The translations under genes were made by a program, and so were the position numbers. From positions 1,426,001 through 1,490,000 of the forward strand of contig NZ_JANHLD010000001.1 of assembly GCF_028682455.1 (NCBI RefSeq): DNA of 64,000 bases, given 5' to 3'. Positions within the stretch are counted from its first letter, which is position 1; each line of letters begins with the position of its first letter. A model generated the notes under the pieces. It searched no databases, had not been told where the DNA came from, and saw nothing but the letters and a program-made list of their open reading frames with translations. Shown piece by piece: positions 18,155-29,550 of this stretch. The DNA is from Pseudomonas putida (lineage in GTDB: Bacteria > Pseudomonadota > Gammaproteobacteria > Pseudomonadales > Pseudomonadaceae).

Positions 18155-19471
18155 TCAGCGCTGGCGCAGGCTTTCCAGCAACTTGTGGGTCGGATAGCCG
18201 TCGGCGGGCCAGCCCAGTGCTTGTTGAGCGCTTCGGATCGCCTTGCGGGTGTTGGCGCCGATGATGCCGTCGGCAGTGCCGGCGTCGTAGTTCTTGGCGC
18301 TGAGCAGGGTCTGCAGCTCGACACGCTCGCTGCGGCTGAGGGGTAGATCGTCCTTCGGCCAGCTGCCAGCGATATAGCCCGAGCCCGTGAAGCGCTGGCT
18401 GAGCAGGCCGACCGCCATCGCGTAGGACGACGAGTTGTTGTACTTGAGAATGGCGCGGAAGTTGTCTAGCACCAGGAATGCCGGGCCGCGATAGCCCGCA
18501 GGCAGCAGCAGGGCAGCGGAGAGCTGCTCGCTGCCGGCGGGCAGGCGTACGCCGGCAGGCAGCTTCAGGCCCAGCTGCATCCACTCGGCTACGCTCTTGC
18601 GCTGGGCACCATCGGCCAGCCAGTAATCGAAGCCGGGCTCCAGTTGCACCTCGAAGCCCCAGGGCTCGCCGCGTTTCCAGCCGGAGCTCTGCAGGTAATG
18701 AGCGGTGGAAGCCAGGGCGTCAGCCGCACTGTTCCAGATATCCCGGCGCCCGTCGCCGTCGAAATCCACGGCATGGGTGTTGTAGGTGGTGGGAATGAAC
18801 TGGGTCTGGCCCATGGCGCCAGCCCAGGAACCGCGCATGGCATCGGGCTGGATATCGCCGTTTTGCAGAATCTGCAGGGCAGCGATCAGCTGGGCCTGGG
18901 CAAAGGCCGGGCGACGGCCTTCATAGGCCAGGGTGGCCAGGGAGCGGATTACCGACTTGTTGCCCTGGAACTGGCCGAAGTTGCTTTCCATGCCCCAGAC
19001 CGAAACCAGGACATCGCGGTCGACGCCATAGCGTTGTTCGATCTGGCTGAGCAGGGCAGCATGTTTTTCCAGCAACGCCTTGCCATTGCGAACGCGCAGG
19101 GGCGACAGCGCACCGTCCAGATACTCCCATACAGGGCGAGTGAACTCCGGCTGGCTACGGTCTGCCTTGACCACGTCCATGTCCGGCGTGACGCCAAGGA
19201 ACGCGCTGTCGAAGGTCGTGGGCTTGATGCCTGCTTGCAGGGCTTGCTGACGGAAGCCTGCCTGCCATTGGCCAAAGGTTTGCAGCGGTTGGATTTCGCT
19301 GCTGGTGTCGACGGCGGGGTTGGGCACGGTCACGACCGGGGCGGGCTGGGCGGGAGCCAGCGGCAGCGCATCGGCGGCGGTGGGTTTTTCCGCGCAGGCG
19401 ACAAGGAAGATGAGGCTGGAGGCGGCAATCAGTTGGCGAGGCTGCCAACGACGGGAAAGACAAAGGGGCAT
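18155..19471 (-). CDS. MltB-family lytic murein transglycosylase with peptidoglycan-binding domain
   Basis: A 438-residue lipoprotein (lipobox LVAC, Cys26) of the SltB/MltB type, distinct from mltB at 11.8 kb. The catalytic glutamate is in VSVWGMESNFGQFQG, followed by SWAGAMGQTQFIPTTY and DFDGDGRRDIWN. The last 60 residues or so form a PG_binding_1 domain (ADGIIGANTRKAIRSAQ) absent from mltB. The start at 19471 is chosen because it gives a proper lipoprotein signal; no strong ribosome site is seen, and in-frame codons up to 19513 cannot be excluded. It is predicted to be anchored in the outer membrane. Confidence 0.9.
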   Translation of the reverse strand: MPLCLSRRWQPRQLIAASSLIFLVACAEKPTAADALPLAPAQPAPVVTVPNPAVDTSSEIQPLQTFGQWQAGFRQQALQAGIKPTTFDSAFLGVTPDMDVVKADRSQPEFTRPVWEYLDGALSPLRVRNGKALLEKHAALLSQIEQRYGVDRDVLVSVWGMESNFGQFQGNKSVIRSLATLAYEGRRPAFAQAQLIAALQILQNGDIQPDAMRGSWAGAMGQTQFIPTTYNTHAVDFDGDGRRDIWNSAADALASTAHYLQSSGWKRGEPWGFEVQLEPGFDYWLADGAQRKSVAEWMQLGLKLPAGVRLPAGSEQLSAALLLPAGYRGPAFLVLDNFRAILKYNNSSSYAMAVGLLSQRFTGSGYIAGSWPKDDLPLSRSERVELQTLLSAKNYDAGTADGIIGANTRKAIRSAQQALGWPADGYPTHKLLESLRQR

Positions 19472-19532
19472 GCACAGGTCCAGGTATTTCAGGTCAGGTG
19501 CCGACCATATCATGCCTGCCGGATTCTTGCCT

Positions 19533-19688
19533 TTATGCGGCCAAAAAGTAAGAAGCCTCCCAATCTCTCGATTGGAAGGCTTCGCGGCGGTAGCTGCCTT
19601 TGCCTTTGCCTGGTTGCTCCTGACGGGAGCGGAACAGGGGTTGGGCGATGAGTGACTTGGCCTTGTTGGGCCTGGTTTTCTTGCTCAT
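19533..19688 (-). CDS. arfA: Alternative ribosome-rescue factor A
   Basis: A 51-residue ORF. It begins MSKKTRPNKAKSLI and has the ArfA hallmark GKGSYRREAFQSRDWEASYF near the C-terminus. ArfA recruits RF2 to ribosomes stalled on non-stop mRNA and backs up trans-translation. GGAGG lies about 10 nt before the ATG at 19688. A 14-bp hairpin inside the last third of the gene, followed by a U-rich stretch before the stop, should truncate the mRNA, as known for E. coli arfA; a shortened ArfA is then made only when tmRNA fails. It is co-oriented with holA. Confidence 0.92.
   Translation of the reverse strand: MSKKTRPNKAKSLIAQPLFRSRQEQPGKGKGSYRREAFQSRDWEASYFLAA
19538..19583 (-). terminator. Intragenic terminator hairpin in arfA
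   Basis: GAAGCCTCCCAATC (19552-19565) pairs with GATTGGAAGGCTTC (19570-19583) over a TCTC loop, with one C-A mismatch in 14 bp. On the minus-strand RNA it is followed by UUCUUACUUUUU before the arfA stop codon. It lies entirely within coding sequence (about codons 36-46). Confidence 0.85.
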
Positions 19689-19735
19689 TGGGGAGACCTC
19701 CGGGTGGGTGGTAGCGCGAATATAGGGGTGAAAGT

Positions 19736-19762
19736 ATCGCGGGGCAAGCCCGCTCCCATCGG
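19736..19762. repeat. REP element, single arm
   Basis: ATCGCGGGGCAAGCCCGCTC (19736-19755), the window's REP arm, between the 3' end of holA and the arfA start. It sits 11 bp from the holA stop. Confidence 0.72.
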
Positions 19763-19773
19763 GCGATTTGCTT

Positions 19774-20811
19774 TCACTCGGCCGGTAATGCCAGCCGCTG
19801 CCCCGCCATCAGCAAGGAAAGCCGCGCCAGGCTGGTCCAGGGCGAACCCTGGAGCTGGCCCTTGATTTGCGCATCGATGCGCTGGGCATCCTGTAACAGC
19901 TGGCTCCAGCGCTGCGCCGAATGGCGCTGCAAGGCTTTGCTCATCAGTGGTTTGCGCTTGTCCCAGACCGGTGGCCGCGCCTGGCTGAAGGCCTTGTCCA
20001 GCGGCACGCCCTGGCTGAACTGCTGGGCCAGGCTGGCCAGCAGGCGCAACTCACGGGCCAGGGCCCAGAGAATCACCGGTGGCTCGACCCCTTCGCCGCG
20101 CAAGCCTTCGAGCATGCGCAGGGCATGAGCCGCCTCCCCGTTGAGGATCGCATCGACCAGCCCGAAGACATCGAAGCGGGCGCTGTCGGCCACGGCTGCT
20201 TGTACGGTTTCGACCGTGATCTGGTTGCCCTCTGCCAACAGCTTGAGCTTTTCGATCTCTTGCGCGGCGGCCAGCAAGTTGCCTTCGACCCGGGCGGCAA
20301 TCAGGTCCACTGCATCACGCTGGGCGCAGAGCCCGGCCTGGGAGAGGCGCTGATTGATCCATTGCGGCAGTTGCTGGGCATCGACAGGCCAGATCTGGAT
20401 GAACTGGACTTGTTGGCCTTCAATCAGCGCCTTGCCCCATTTGGTCTTCTGCGCGCTGCCGTCGAGCTTGGGCAGGCTAATCAGGAGCAGGGTGTCTTCG
20501 GCCGGCCGGGAGCAGTATTCGATCAGGGCTGCAGCCCCCTTGTCGCCGGGCTTGCCGGAGGGCAGTCGCAGCTCCAGCAGGCGGCGCTGGGCGAACAGTG
20601 ACAGGCTGGCGCCGGCCTGGAGCAGGGTGCCCCAGTCGAAGTTGGCGTCGGCACTGAATACCTGGCGTTCATCGAAGCCTTGCTGGCGCGCGGCACCGCG
20701 CACGGCATCGGCAGCTTCCTGACACAGCAGCGGATCGTCGCCACTGATCACGTAGACCGGTGCGAGGCTACCTTGCAGGTGCTTGCTGAGTTGGGCGGGA
20801 GAGAGTTTCAT
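19774..20811 (-). CDS. holA: DNA polymerase III delta subunit
   Basis: A 345-residue clamp-loader wrench subunit that opens the beta sliding clamp. The N-terminal PVYVISGDDPLLCQEA region is characteristic, and the three-domain AAA+-like architecture and length (343 in E. coli) agree; like other delta subunits it lacks a functional Walker A motif. It lies in the conserved leuS-lptE-holA order, 36 bp after lptE on the minus strand. A REP arm follows the stop. Confidence 0.95.
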   Translation of the reverse strand: MKLSPAQLSKHLQGSLAPVYVISGDDPLLCQEAADAVRGAARQQGFDERQVFSADANFDWGTLLQAGASLSLFAQRRLLELRLPSGKPGDKGAAALIEYCSRPAEDTLLLISLPKLDGSAQKTKWGKALIEGQQVQFIQIWPVDAQQLPQWINQRLSQAGLCAQRDAVDLIAARVEGNLLAAAQEIEKLKLLAEGNQITVETVQAAVADSARFDVFGLVDAILNGEAAHALRMLEGLRGEGVEPPVILWALARELRLLASLAQQFSQGVPLDKAFSQARPPVWDKRKPLMSKALQRHSAQRWSQLLQDAQRIDAQIKGQLQGSPWTSLARLSLLMAGQRLALPAE

Positions 20812-20847
20812 GGTCGCAGTCGGGGCACCGAAGTGCCCCGTTCAGGC

Positions 20848-21456
20848 TCAGTTGGCCGGCAACTGCAGAGGCGACTGCTGAGGCGTCTCTTCCTGGGCGC
20901 GGCGGGCCGCTTCCACGGCGTCGGCCTGGGCCTGGGCGCGCTCGTCGGCTTTGTGCTGCAGCACCTCGAGCTGGGTCGGGGTCAGAAGTTGCAGGCGAAC
21001 CAGCATGTTCTGCACCAGTTCACGACGCATTTCCTTGCGGGCCTGCGAAGCTTCCTGCTGGGAGCCGGTGATGTTGTTGCCGTCGTGCACGTAGATCTTG
21101 CGCACTTCGAGTTTGTCGTTCAGCAGGTTGGTGTCGTTGTGACCGTCGATGGAGTAGCTCAGCACGGTGGTCAGCTCGTATTCAGCAGAGCGACCGGAGC
21201 CGCCCGCGTAGGAGGCTGCCCGCTGCGATTCTTGCTCATTGGTCAGGATCAGTTTGTACGGTGCGCCGGCGTGTACGTTGACGCCACTGCTCTGCAGGGC
21301 CTGGCGCAGCTGGGTCACGGTATCGCCGTAGGCGTTGCGTGCGCTAAGGTCCAGTTCCTTGATGGCCAGTTCGGTCTGGCCGGTGCCGCGCAGCTGGAAA
21401 CCGCAGGCGCTGAGCATGACGGCCAGGCCGATCACCAGCAGATTGCGTTTGATCAT
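20848..21456 (-). CDS. lptE: LPS-assembly lipoprotein LptE
   Basis: A 202-residue outer-membrane lipoprotein (RlpB) that plugs and assembles the LptD barrel for LPS insertion at the cell surface. The lipobox LSAC gives Cys18, followed by GFQLRGTG, typical of LptE. An alpha-beta fold region follows; the C-terminal 40 residues are Gln/Ala-rich (ADERAQAQADAVEAAR), longer than in enteric LptE. The start at 21456 is set by the signal peptide, with AAGGGAGC upstream. It lies between leuS and holA. Confidence 0.94.
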   Translation of the reverse strand: MIKRNLLVIGLAVMLSACGFQLRGTGQTELAIKELDLSARNAYGDTVTQLRQALQSSGVNVHAGAPYKLILTNEQESQRAASYAGGSGRSAEYELTTVLSYSIDGHNDTNLLNDKLEVRKIYVHDGNNITGSQQEASQARKEMRRELVQNMLVRLQLLTPTQLEVLQHKADERAQAQADAVEAARRAQEETPQQSPLQLPAN

Positions 21457-21521
21457 CTTGTAGCTCCCTTTTGGGCCGATTCTGTGTGCGGGCCCGCCGT
21501 TCATGCGGGCCCGCAGTCCTG

Positions 21522-24215
<2,694 letters not shown>

Positions 24216-24365
24216 CTAGCATACATGACCGCCGTCCACCGAGGGAAACCCTGATTGCACTGGGCGCGGCGCTGCGGGCCGTTGGTCGCGGCGCCCTGCT
24301 GCTTTTGCGAGTGACGCTAAGCTCAGGAGTGGGGGAGATATATTTATCTTCAATGAGGTGAACGG

Positions 24366-24683
24366 ATGGGAGAGTCGCAGCTACAAGCAACAAAACCGGA
24401 GCTTTACGAACGGCTGATCGACCGTCTGGGGCTGGCCCTGGATGTCGCTAGAACCGCCGTTCGGTTACGCGATGAAGTGCCTGCTGAATTGGAGTTGCGT
24501 GGTCTTAGCCGCGCTGAATTCGATGTTATCAAAGCCTATCTGGACTCCCTTCCAGAGGGCGGGCATGGACGCGCTGGCGCACAGCTATCACCGGAGCCGC
24601 CACCTTCGGCCAGAGTCGTCTGGCTCAAGGACAAGACGCGCTCCACTACCACGGCAAAATCCAGGACGCTGCAATTCAAATAG
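24366..24683 (+). CDS. Small hypothetical protein
   Basis: A 105-residue protein that I do not recognise. The N-terminal 65 residues are helical and charged (PELYERLIDRLGLALDVA...), with an LRGLSRAEFDVIKAYLDSL segment; the C-terminal third is Pro/Ser/Thr-rich and basic. There is no signal peptide or membrane segment. GAGGTGAACGG precedes the ATG, and the gene stands divergently from leuS behind its own 237-bp upstream region, supporting a real gene. Codon use in the last third is less typical of the neighbourhood. Confidence 0.62.
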   Translation: MGESQLQATKPELYERLIDRLGLALDVARTAVRLRDEVPAELELRGLSRAEFDVIKAYLDSLPEGGHGRAGAQLSPEPPPSARVVWLKDKTRSTTTAKSRTLQFK

Positions 24684-24738
24684 CCGTTCGGATTCCCAGG
24701 CGCAATGCGGAGTGCGCCAATTTCGAAAAATCTATGAT

Positions 24739-24776
24739 GATCGGCGCCTGACTACGCTTGTTGCCAGGTGCCGATC
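24739..24776 (+). terminator. Hairpin between the small hypothetical gene and ydcF
   Basis: GATCGGCGCCTG (24739-24750) pairs with CAGGTGCCGATC (24765-24776), 12 bp with one G-U, over a 14-nt loop. GTCTTAGG follows. It could terminate the upstream gene or fold in the ydcF leader, 33 nt before the start. Confidence 0.42.
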
Positions 24777-24809
24777 GTCTTAGGCTGCGCACCTCCATGG
24801 AGGTGTCCC

Positions 24810-25571
24810 GTGCCGATCCGCTACCTGATCAAACAACTCATCCTGCCGCCTGGCATCCTGTTCCTGCTGCTGCTTGCCGCCTGGTGGTTGCGCAGGTCGT
24901 GGCCGCGCCTGTCTGCCCTGTGCTTTGCGCTGGGCCTGGGTGGATTGTGGCTGATGAGCCTGCCGGTGGTCGTCGAGCGGTCGGCGCGTTTGCTGGAGAC
25001 CGAGCCTGCGCTGGGCCTGGCGCAGTGGGCACATCTGGCCGAGCGGGCAGATGCCATTGTCATTCTGGGCGCCGGGCGCGAGCGCGGCGATCCGGCCTGG
25101 GGCGATGTCGACCAGCCTACCGACGTGGCGATGGAGCGCATGCGCTATGCCGCGCAACTGGCCAAGGCGTCAGGTTTGCCACTGCTGACCAGCGGTGGCC
25201 TGCATTTTGGTACCCCGCCCAGCGAGGCGCAGTTGATGGCCGATGCCCTGCAGCGCGATCTGGGTGTCTCGGTGCGCTGGCAGGAAGGGCGCAGCCGCAC
25301 AACCTGGGAAAATGCACAGATGAGCGCCGAAATGCTTCAGCCCCTGGGTATCAAGCGTGTGGTGGTGGTGACTCAGGCCTGGCATATGCAACGCTCGCGC
25401 TGGAGCTTCGAGCGGGCCGGCTTCGAGGTGGTGCCGGCCCCGGTGGGCTTTCTTGGGCGCGATCATGCGCGACCGTTCGGTGGCTGGCTGCCAGAGAGCA
25501 GGTCGATCTGGCGGAGCGGCCAACTGCTCAACGAGGCAGTCGGCCTGCTCGGCTACCGGATGTTTTACTAG
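24810..25571 (+). CDS. YdcF-family (DUF218) membrane-associated protein
   Basis: A 253-residue protein with two N-terminal hydrophobic segments (residues about 8-60) and a DUF218/YdcF domain: IVILGAGRERG, GLPLLTSGG, EGRSRTTWENA and VVVTQAWHMQRS. Family members include ElyC and SanA, envelope-biogenesis factors affecting peptidoglycan or vancomycin tolerance. The GTG at 24810 has GGAGG 7 nt upstream and removes a non-homologous 14-residue extension. The TAG stop overlaps the convergent lnt stop on a shared CTAG. Confidence 0.82.
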   Translation: MPIRYLIKQLILPPGILFLLLLAAWWLRRSWPRLSALCFALGLGGLWLMSLPVVVERSARLLETEPALGLAQWAHLAERADAIVILGAGRERGDPAWGDVDQPTDVAMERMRYAAQLAKASGLPLLTSGGLHFGTPPSEAQLMADALQRDLGVSVRWQEGRSRTTWENAQMSAEMLQPLGIKRVVVVTQAWHMQRSRWSFERAGFEVVPAPVGFLGRDHARPFGGWLPESRSIWRSGQLLNEAVGLLGYRMFY

Positions 25572-27085
25572 ACGGTCTTGGCGATGCGGCTGGCGAGCAA
25601 GGCCCAGCCCAGCAACAGCGCGCAGAGGATCACCAGGGGCCAGGAGCGATACTGCAGGTACGGAGTGAGCTGCTGCATCGGTACCACTTCGCCGTAGAGG
25701 ATCCCGCGTTCGAACTGCGGGATCTGCGCCGTTATACGCCCGAACGGATCAATCAGGCCGGTGACGCCGTTGTTGGTGGCCCGGATCATCCAGCGACCCG
25801 CTTCCAGCGCGCGCATCTGCGCCATCTGCAAGTGTTGCAGCGGGCCGATCGAGGTGCCGAACCAGGTGTCGTTGCTGATGGTCAGGAGAATGTCGCTGCG
25901 CGCTGCCAGGCTGGCGGCGAATTCCGGGTAGACCACTTCGTAGCAGATGTACGGGGCAATCTGATAGCCCTTGGCTTGCAGCAGCGGTTGATCCGACGGG
26001 CCCCGGGCAAAGTCCGACATGGGCAGGTCGAAGAAGGCGATCAGGCCACGGAGCATGTCCTGCAAGGGAACGTACTCACCGAACGGCACCAGCTTTTGCT
26101 TGAGGTAGGTGCCATCGCCTTCGCCGGTCACGGTAATGCCGTTGTAGTAGCGACGCTGCTGGTGGACGATTTCCCGTACCGGCAGGCCGGTGATCAGTGC
26201 CGAATGACGTTCGGCGGCGAAATTGCCCATCATGTCCAGGTAACCCTGCGCCTGGTCCTTGAGGATCGGCACAGCGGTCTCCGGCCAGACCAGTAGGTCG
26301 ACGGGCTTGGAGCTGAAGCTCATGTCCCGGTACAGGGCCAGTTGAGCATTGACGTGTTCGGGGTTCCACTTCATTTCCTGCTCGACGTTGCCTTGCAGGG
26401 CGGCGACGGTCAGGGGCTTGCCGGCAGGTGCAGTCCAGGCGTGATTCTTCAGGGCCAGGCCGATGGCCCAGGGCGCCAGGAGCAAGGCAATGGCCACCAC
26501 GAGGAAGGACTTGCGTTCACGCAGGCGTGGCAAGTTGCACAGCAAGGCTGCACACAGGGCCAGGCAGAAGGAGATCAGCCACATGCCCCCGATCGGGGCC
26601 AGGCCAGACAGTGGGCCATCGAGTTGGCTGTAGCCGGAGTACAGCCACGGGAAGCCAGTGAGGAACCAGCCGCGGAATGCCTCTTGGCCTACCCACAAGG
26701 CCGCAAAGCACAGGGCATCGGCCAGGGGCGCCTCGTTGCGGCGCAGCCAGCGTGTCCAGACCCAGGCGGGCAGGGCGAAGAACCAGGCGATAGCGGCAAA
26801 GAACGCCACCAGCAGACCGGTTGCCAGTAGCGGAGTCGCGCCGCCGTAGGTGTTGATGCTGACATAGATCCAACTGGTGCCAGCGGCGTACAAGCCAAAG
26901 CCGAAGCACCATCCGCGGCCCAGGGCCTGGCGTGGGCTAAGCTCGCGCAGGCCAAGGTAGAACAGGCCGGCCGCCAGCAATGCCAGCGGCCAGATGTCGA
27001 ACGGCGCCAGGGCCAGGGTGGTGATTGCGCCAGCCGCCACGGCCAGCAGGTTACCGGGCCAGCCGGGGCGGGTGATCCAGCGCAT
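25568..27085 (-). CDS. lnt: Apolipoprotein N-acyltransferase
   Basis: A 505-residue inner-membrane enzyme performing the last step of lipoprotein maturation, N-acylation of the diacylglyceryl-cysteine. It has about seven N-terminal transmembrane helices and a periplasmic nitrilase domain with the catalytic triad Glu269 (VWPETAVP), Lys331 (KQKLVPFGE) and Cys381 (PYICYEVVYP). It lies 8 bp after corC, in the conserved miaB-phoH-ybeY-corC-lnt order. Confidence 0.97.
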   Translation of the reverse strand: MRWITRPGWPGNLLAVAAGAITTLALAPFDIWPLALLAAGLFYLGLRELSPRQALGRGWCFGFGLYAAGTSWIYVSINTYGGATPLLATGLLVAFFAAIAWFFALPAWVWTRWLRRNEAPLADALCFAALWVGQEAFRGWFLTGFPWLYSGYSQLDGPLSGLAPIGGMWLISFCLALCAALLCNLPRLRERKSFLVVAIALLLAPWAIGLALKNHAWTAPAGKPLTVAALQGNVEQEMKWNPEHVNAQLALYRDMSFSSKPVDLLVWPETAVPILKDQAQGYLDMMGNFAAERHSALITGLPVREIVHQQRRYYNGITVTGEGDGTYLKQKLVPFGEYVPLQDMLRGLIAFFDLPMSDFARGPSDQPLLQAKGYQIAPYICYEVVYPEFAASLAARSDILLTISNDTWFGTSIGPLQHLQMAQMRALEAGRWMIRATNNGVTGLIDPFGRITAQIPQFERGILYGEVVPMQQLTPYLQYRSWPLVILCALLLGWALLASRIAKTV

Positions 27086-27093
27086 GGTTGTCC

Positions 27094-27933
27094 TTAACGG
27101 GTGATAGGGGTCAGACGCAGCAGGTGTATCCGGCGGCTGTCGGCGTTGAGAATGCGGAAGCGATACGGGCCGATTTCGGTGGTCTCGTTACGCTTGGGCA
27201 GGTGGCCGAAGGCGCTCATTACCAGGCCGCCGACAGTGTCGAACTCATCGTCGGAGAACTGGCTGTCGAAAAACTCGTTGAAGTTCTCGATCGGGGTCAG
27301 TGCCTTGATCAGGAAGTCGCCGCTTGGTAGTGGCTTGATGTAGCTGTCTTCCTCGACGTCATGTTCGTCTTCGATATCGCCGACGATCTGCTCGAGCACG
27401 TCTTCAATGGTAACCAGGCCGGCCACGCCGCCGTACTCGTCGATGACGATGGCCATGTGGTTGTGGTTGGCGCGGAACTCGCGCAGGAGCACGTTCAGGC
27501 GCTTGGACTCGGGCACGAAGGTGGCCGGGCGCAGCAGGTCCTTGATGTTGAAGCTGTCGCCATTCTCCTTGAGGATCAGTGGCAGCAGGTCCTTGGCCAG
27601 CAGCACGCCCAGGACATCGTCATGGCTTTCGCCGACCACCGGGTAGCGCGAGTGCGCAGCGTCGATCACCGCCGGCAGGAACTCGCGTGGCGACTGCGTG
27701 GCCTTGATGCTGATCATCTGCGAGCGCGGCACCATGATGTCGCGTACTTGCAGGTCTGCCACCTGGATGGCACCTTCGACAATGGTCAGCGCCTCGCTGT
27801 CGAGCAGCTTGTTCTGGTGGGCTTCGCGCAGCAGCTCAAGCAGCTCCTGGCGGTTTTTCGGCTCATGGGCAAAAGCCTGGGTCAGTTTGCCCAGCCAGGA
27901 CTTTTGCCCGTTGCTCGATCGATCTTCGCTCAT
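27094..27933 (-). CDS. corC: CorC/HlyC-family CBS-domain protein
   Basis: A 279-residue cytosolic protein with two CBS repeats (about 65-185), including QVRDIMVPRSQM and the MAIVIDEYGGVAGLVTIEDVLEQIVGDI block, and a C-terminal CorC_HlyC domain. It is annotated as a magnesium/cobalt efflux factor in enteric bacteria; in this operon it is also discussed as an accessory to Lnt and YbeY. There is no membrane domain in this short type. It starts 5 bp after the ybeY stop. Confidence 0.92.
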   Translation of the reverse strand: MSEDRSSNGQKSWLGKLTQAFAHEPKNRQELLELLREAHQNKLLDSEALTIVEGAIQVADLQVRDIMVPRSQMISIKATQSPREFLPAVIDAAHSRYPVVGESHDDVLGVLLAKDLLPLILKENGDSFNIKDLLRPATFVPESKRLNVLLREFRANHNHMAIVIDEYGGVAGLVTIEDVLEQIVGDIEDEHDVEEDSYIKPLPSGDFLIKALTPIENFNEFFDSQFSDDEFDTVGGLVMSAFGHLPKRNETTEIGPYRFRILNADSRRIHLLRLTPITR

Positions 27934-27938
27934 GGCGG

Positions 27939-28433
27939 TTACTCGTGTTCCTTGCTGATATCAGTGTGGGGTGCGTCGTGTTCGTCGTCGGCATACGGAT
28001 CCGGGTGACCCAGTTCGGCTAGCAACTCTCGTTCCAGTGCTTCCATTTCCTCGGCCTCATCGTCGTCGATGTGGTCGTAGCCCAGCAGGTGCAGGCATCC
28101 GTGAATCACCAGATGTGCCCAATGGGCCTCGAGGGTCTTGCCTTGTTCGGCGGCCTCGCGCTCGACCACGGCCACGCAGATCACCAGATCGCCGAGCAGG
28201 GGAATGTCGAGCAGGTCGTCGGGAACATCGGCGGGGAAGGAAAGCACGTTGGTGGCGTAGTCCTTGTGCCGGTAGGTGTGATTGAGCTCACGGCCTTCGG
28301 CTTCGTCCACCAGGCGGATGGTCATTTCCGAGTCGGCAGTGCGCTGGCGCAAAGCCAGCTCGCACCAGCGGCGAAAGAGTGCGTCATCAGGGGCAGCGGC
28401 ATCCGTGGCCCGTTGCAGGTCAAGTTCAAGCAT
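27939..28433 (-). CDS. ybeY: Endoribonuclease YbeY (rRNA maturation)
   Basis: A 164-residue metal-dependent RNase involved in 16S rRNA 3'-end maturation and late 70S quality control. The zinc-binding motif H-x3-H-x5-H is visible as [11 protein letters not shown]. The start at 28433 (MLELDLQRA) overlaps the phoH stop by 8 nt; the longer in-frame form would extend far into phoH and is rejected. The acidic C-terminus (DPYADDEHD) is longer than in E. coli. Confidence 0.95.
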   Translation of the reverse strand: MLELDLQRATDAAAPDDALFRRWCELALRQRTADSEMTIRLVDEAEGRELNHTYRHKDYATNVLSFPADVPDDLLDIPLLGDLVICVAVVEREAAEQGKTLEAHWAHLVIHGCLHLLGYDHIDDDEAEEMEALERELLAELGHPDPYADDEHDAPHTDISKEHE

Positions 28434-29427
28434 CGCGTCGGGTGCCTTCACTGTTGCCCTGCTGTTGGCTGTCGAAACGCTCGTAGGCTTCGACAATACG
28501 CTGTACCAGCGGGTGGCGAACCACGTCCTTGGGCTGGAAGTGGGTGAAGCTGATACCCGGCACGCCCTTGAGCACTTCGATCACATGAGCCAGGCCCGAC
28601 TTGGTGCCGCGCGGCAGGTCGACCTGGGTGATGTCACCGGTGATCACCGCCGTGGAGCCGAAGCCGATACGGGTCAGGAACATTTTCATCTGCTCGACGG
28701 TAGTGTTCTGGCTTTCGTCGAGGATGATGAAGCTGTTGTTCAGGGTGCGGCCACGCATGTAGGCCAGCGGGGCGATCTCGATCACCTGGCGCTCGATCAG
28801 CTTGGCCACGTGTTCGAAGCCGAGCATTTCATACAGCGCGTCGTACAGGGGGCGAAGGTACGGGTCGATCTTCTGGGCCAGATCGCCTGGCAGGAAGCCA
28901 AGCTTTTCGCCCGCTTCGACCGCTGGGCGCACCAGCAGGATGCGGCGCACCTGTTCGCGCTCCAGCGCATCGACCGCGCAGGCAACGGCCAGGTAGGTCT
29001 TGCCGGTGCCGGCCGGCCCGATGCCGAAGTTGATGTCGTTGCCGAGGATTTCCTTGACGTAGCGCTGCTGGTTCAGCCCGCGCGGACGAATCATGCCCTT
29101 GCGCGTGCGCAGGGAAACACTGACTTCGTTCACCGCCGGGTTTTCCAGCTCCTGGACTGCAGACTCCTGCAGGAACAGGTGGACCATTTCCGGCGAGAGC
29201 TCGGTTGCCTTGGTCTCGCGATAGAGACGGCGCAGCAGTTGCTCGGCAGAGGAGGTGTGCTTGGGTTCGCCGATCAGTTCGAACTGATTGCCGCGGTTGC
29301 GGATTTCGATGGCCAGGCGTTGTTCGATCAGGCGCAAATGCTCGTCGAATTGCCCGCACAGATTGGCGAAGCGATGGGCCTCGAAGGGCTCGAGGATGAA
29401 ACGATGAGGTTCTATGGGTGCGTTCAA
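28426..29427 (-). CDS. ybeZ: PhoH-like ATPase (YbeZ)
   Basis: A 333-residue cytosolic P-loop ATPase. Walker A is [12 protein letters not shown], and Walker B lies in [10 protein letters not shown]. The first 110 residues are the small N-terminal domain typical of YbeZ. It is a partner of YbeY in rRNA processing and heat-shock physiology; a helicase activity has been proposed for PhoH proteins. It overlaps ybeY by 8 nt and follows miaB after a 123-bp gap. Confidence 0.94.
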   Translation of the reverse strand: MNAPIEPHRFILEPFEAHRFANLCGQFDEHLRLIEQRLAIEIRNRGNQFELIGEPKHTSSAEQLLRRLYRETKATELSPEMVHLFLQESAVQELENPAVNEVSVSLRTRKGMIRPRGLNQQRYVKEILGNDINFGIGPAGTGKTYLAVACAVDALEREQVRRILLVRPAVEAGEKLGFLPGDLAQKIDPYLRPLYDALYEMLGFEHVAKLIERQVIEIAPLAYMRGRTLNNSFIILDESQNTTVEQMKMFLTRIGFGSTAVITGDITQVDLPRGTKSGLAHVIEVLKGVPGISFTHFQPKDVVRHPLVQRIVEAYERFDSQQQGNSEGTRRDA

Positions 29428-29550
29428 GGTTGTTTTTCAGCCGCCCGACGGCAATGGATATGGTCTCAAGGATAACCCTAGCCGCTGCAGGGCGAAAGCG
29501 CTGAAACGATCAAGGGTCGCCGGGCCAGTGTTGCGGCCCGGCTGGACAGG

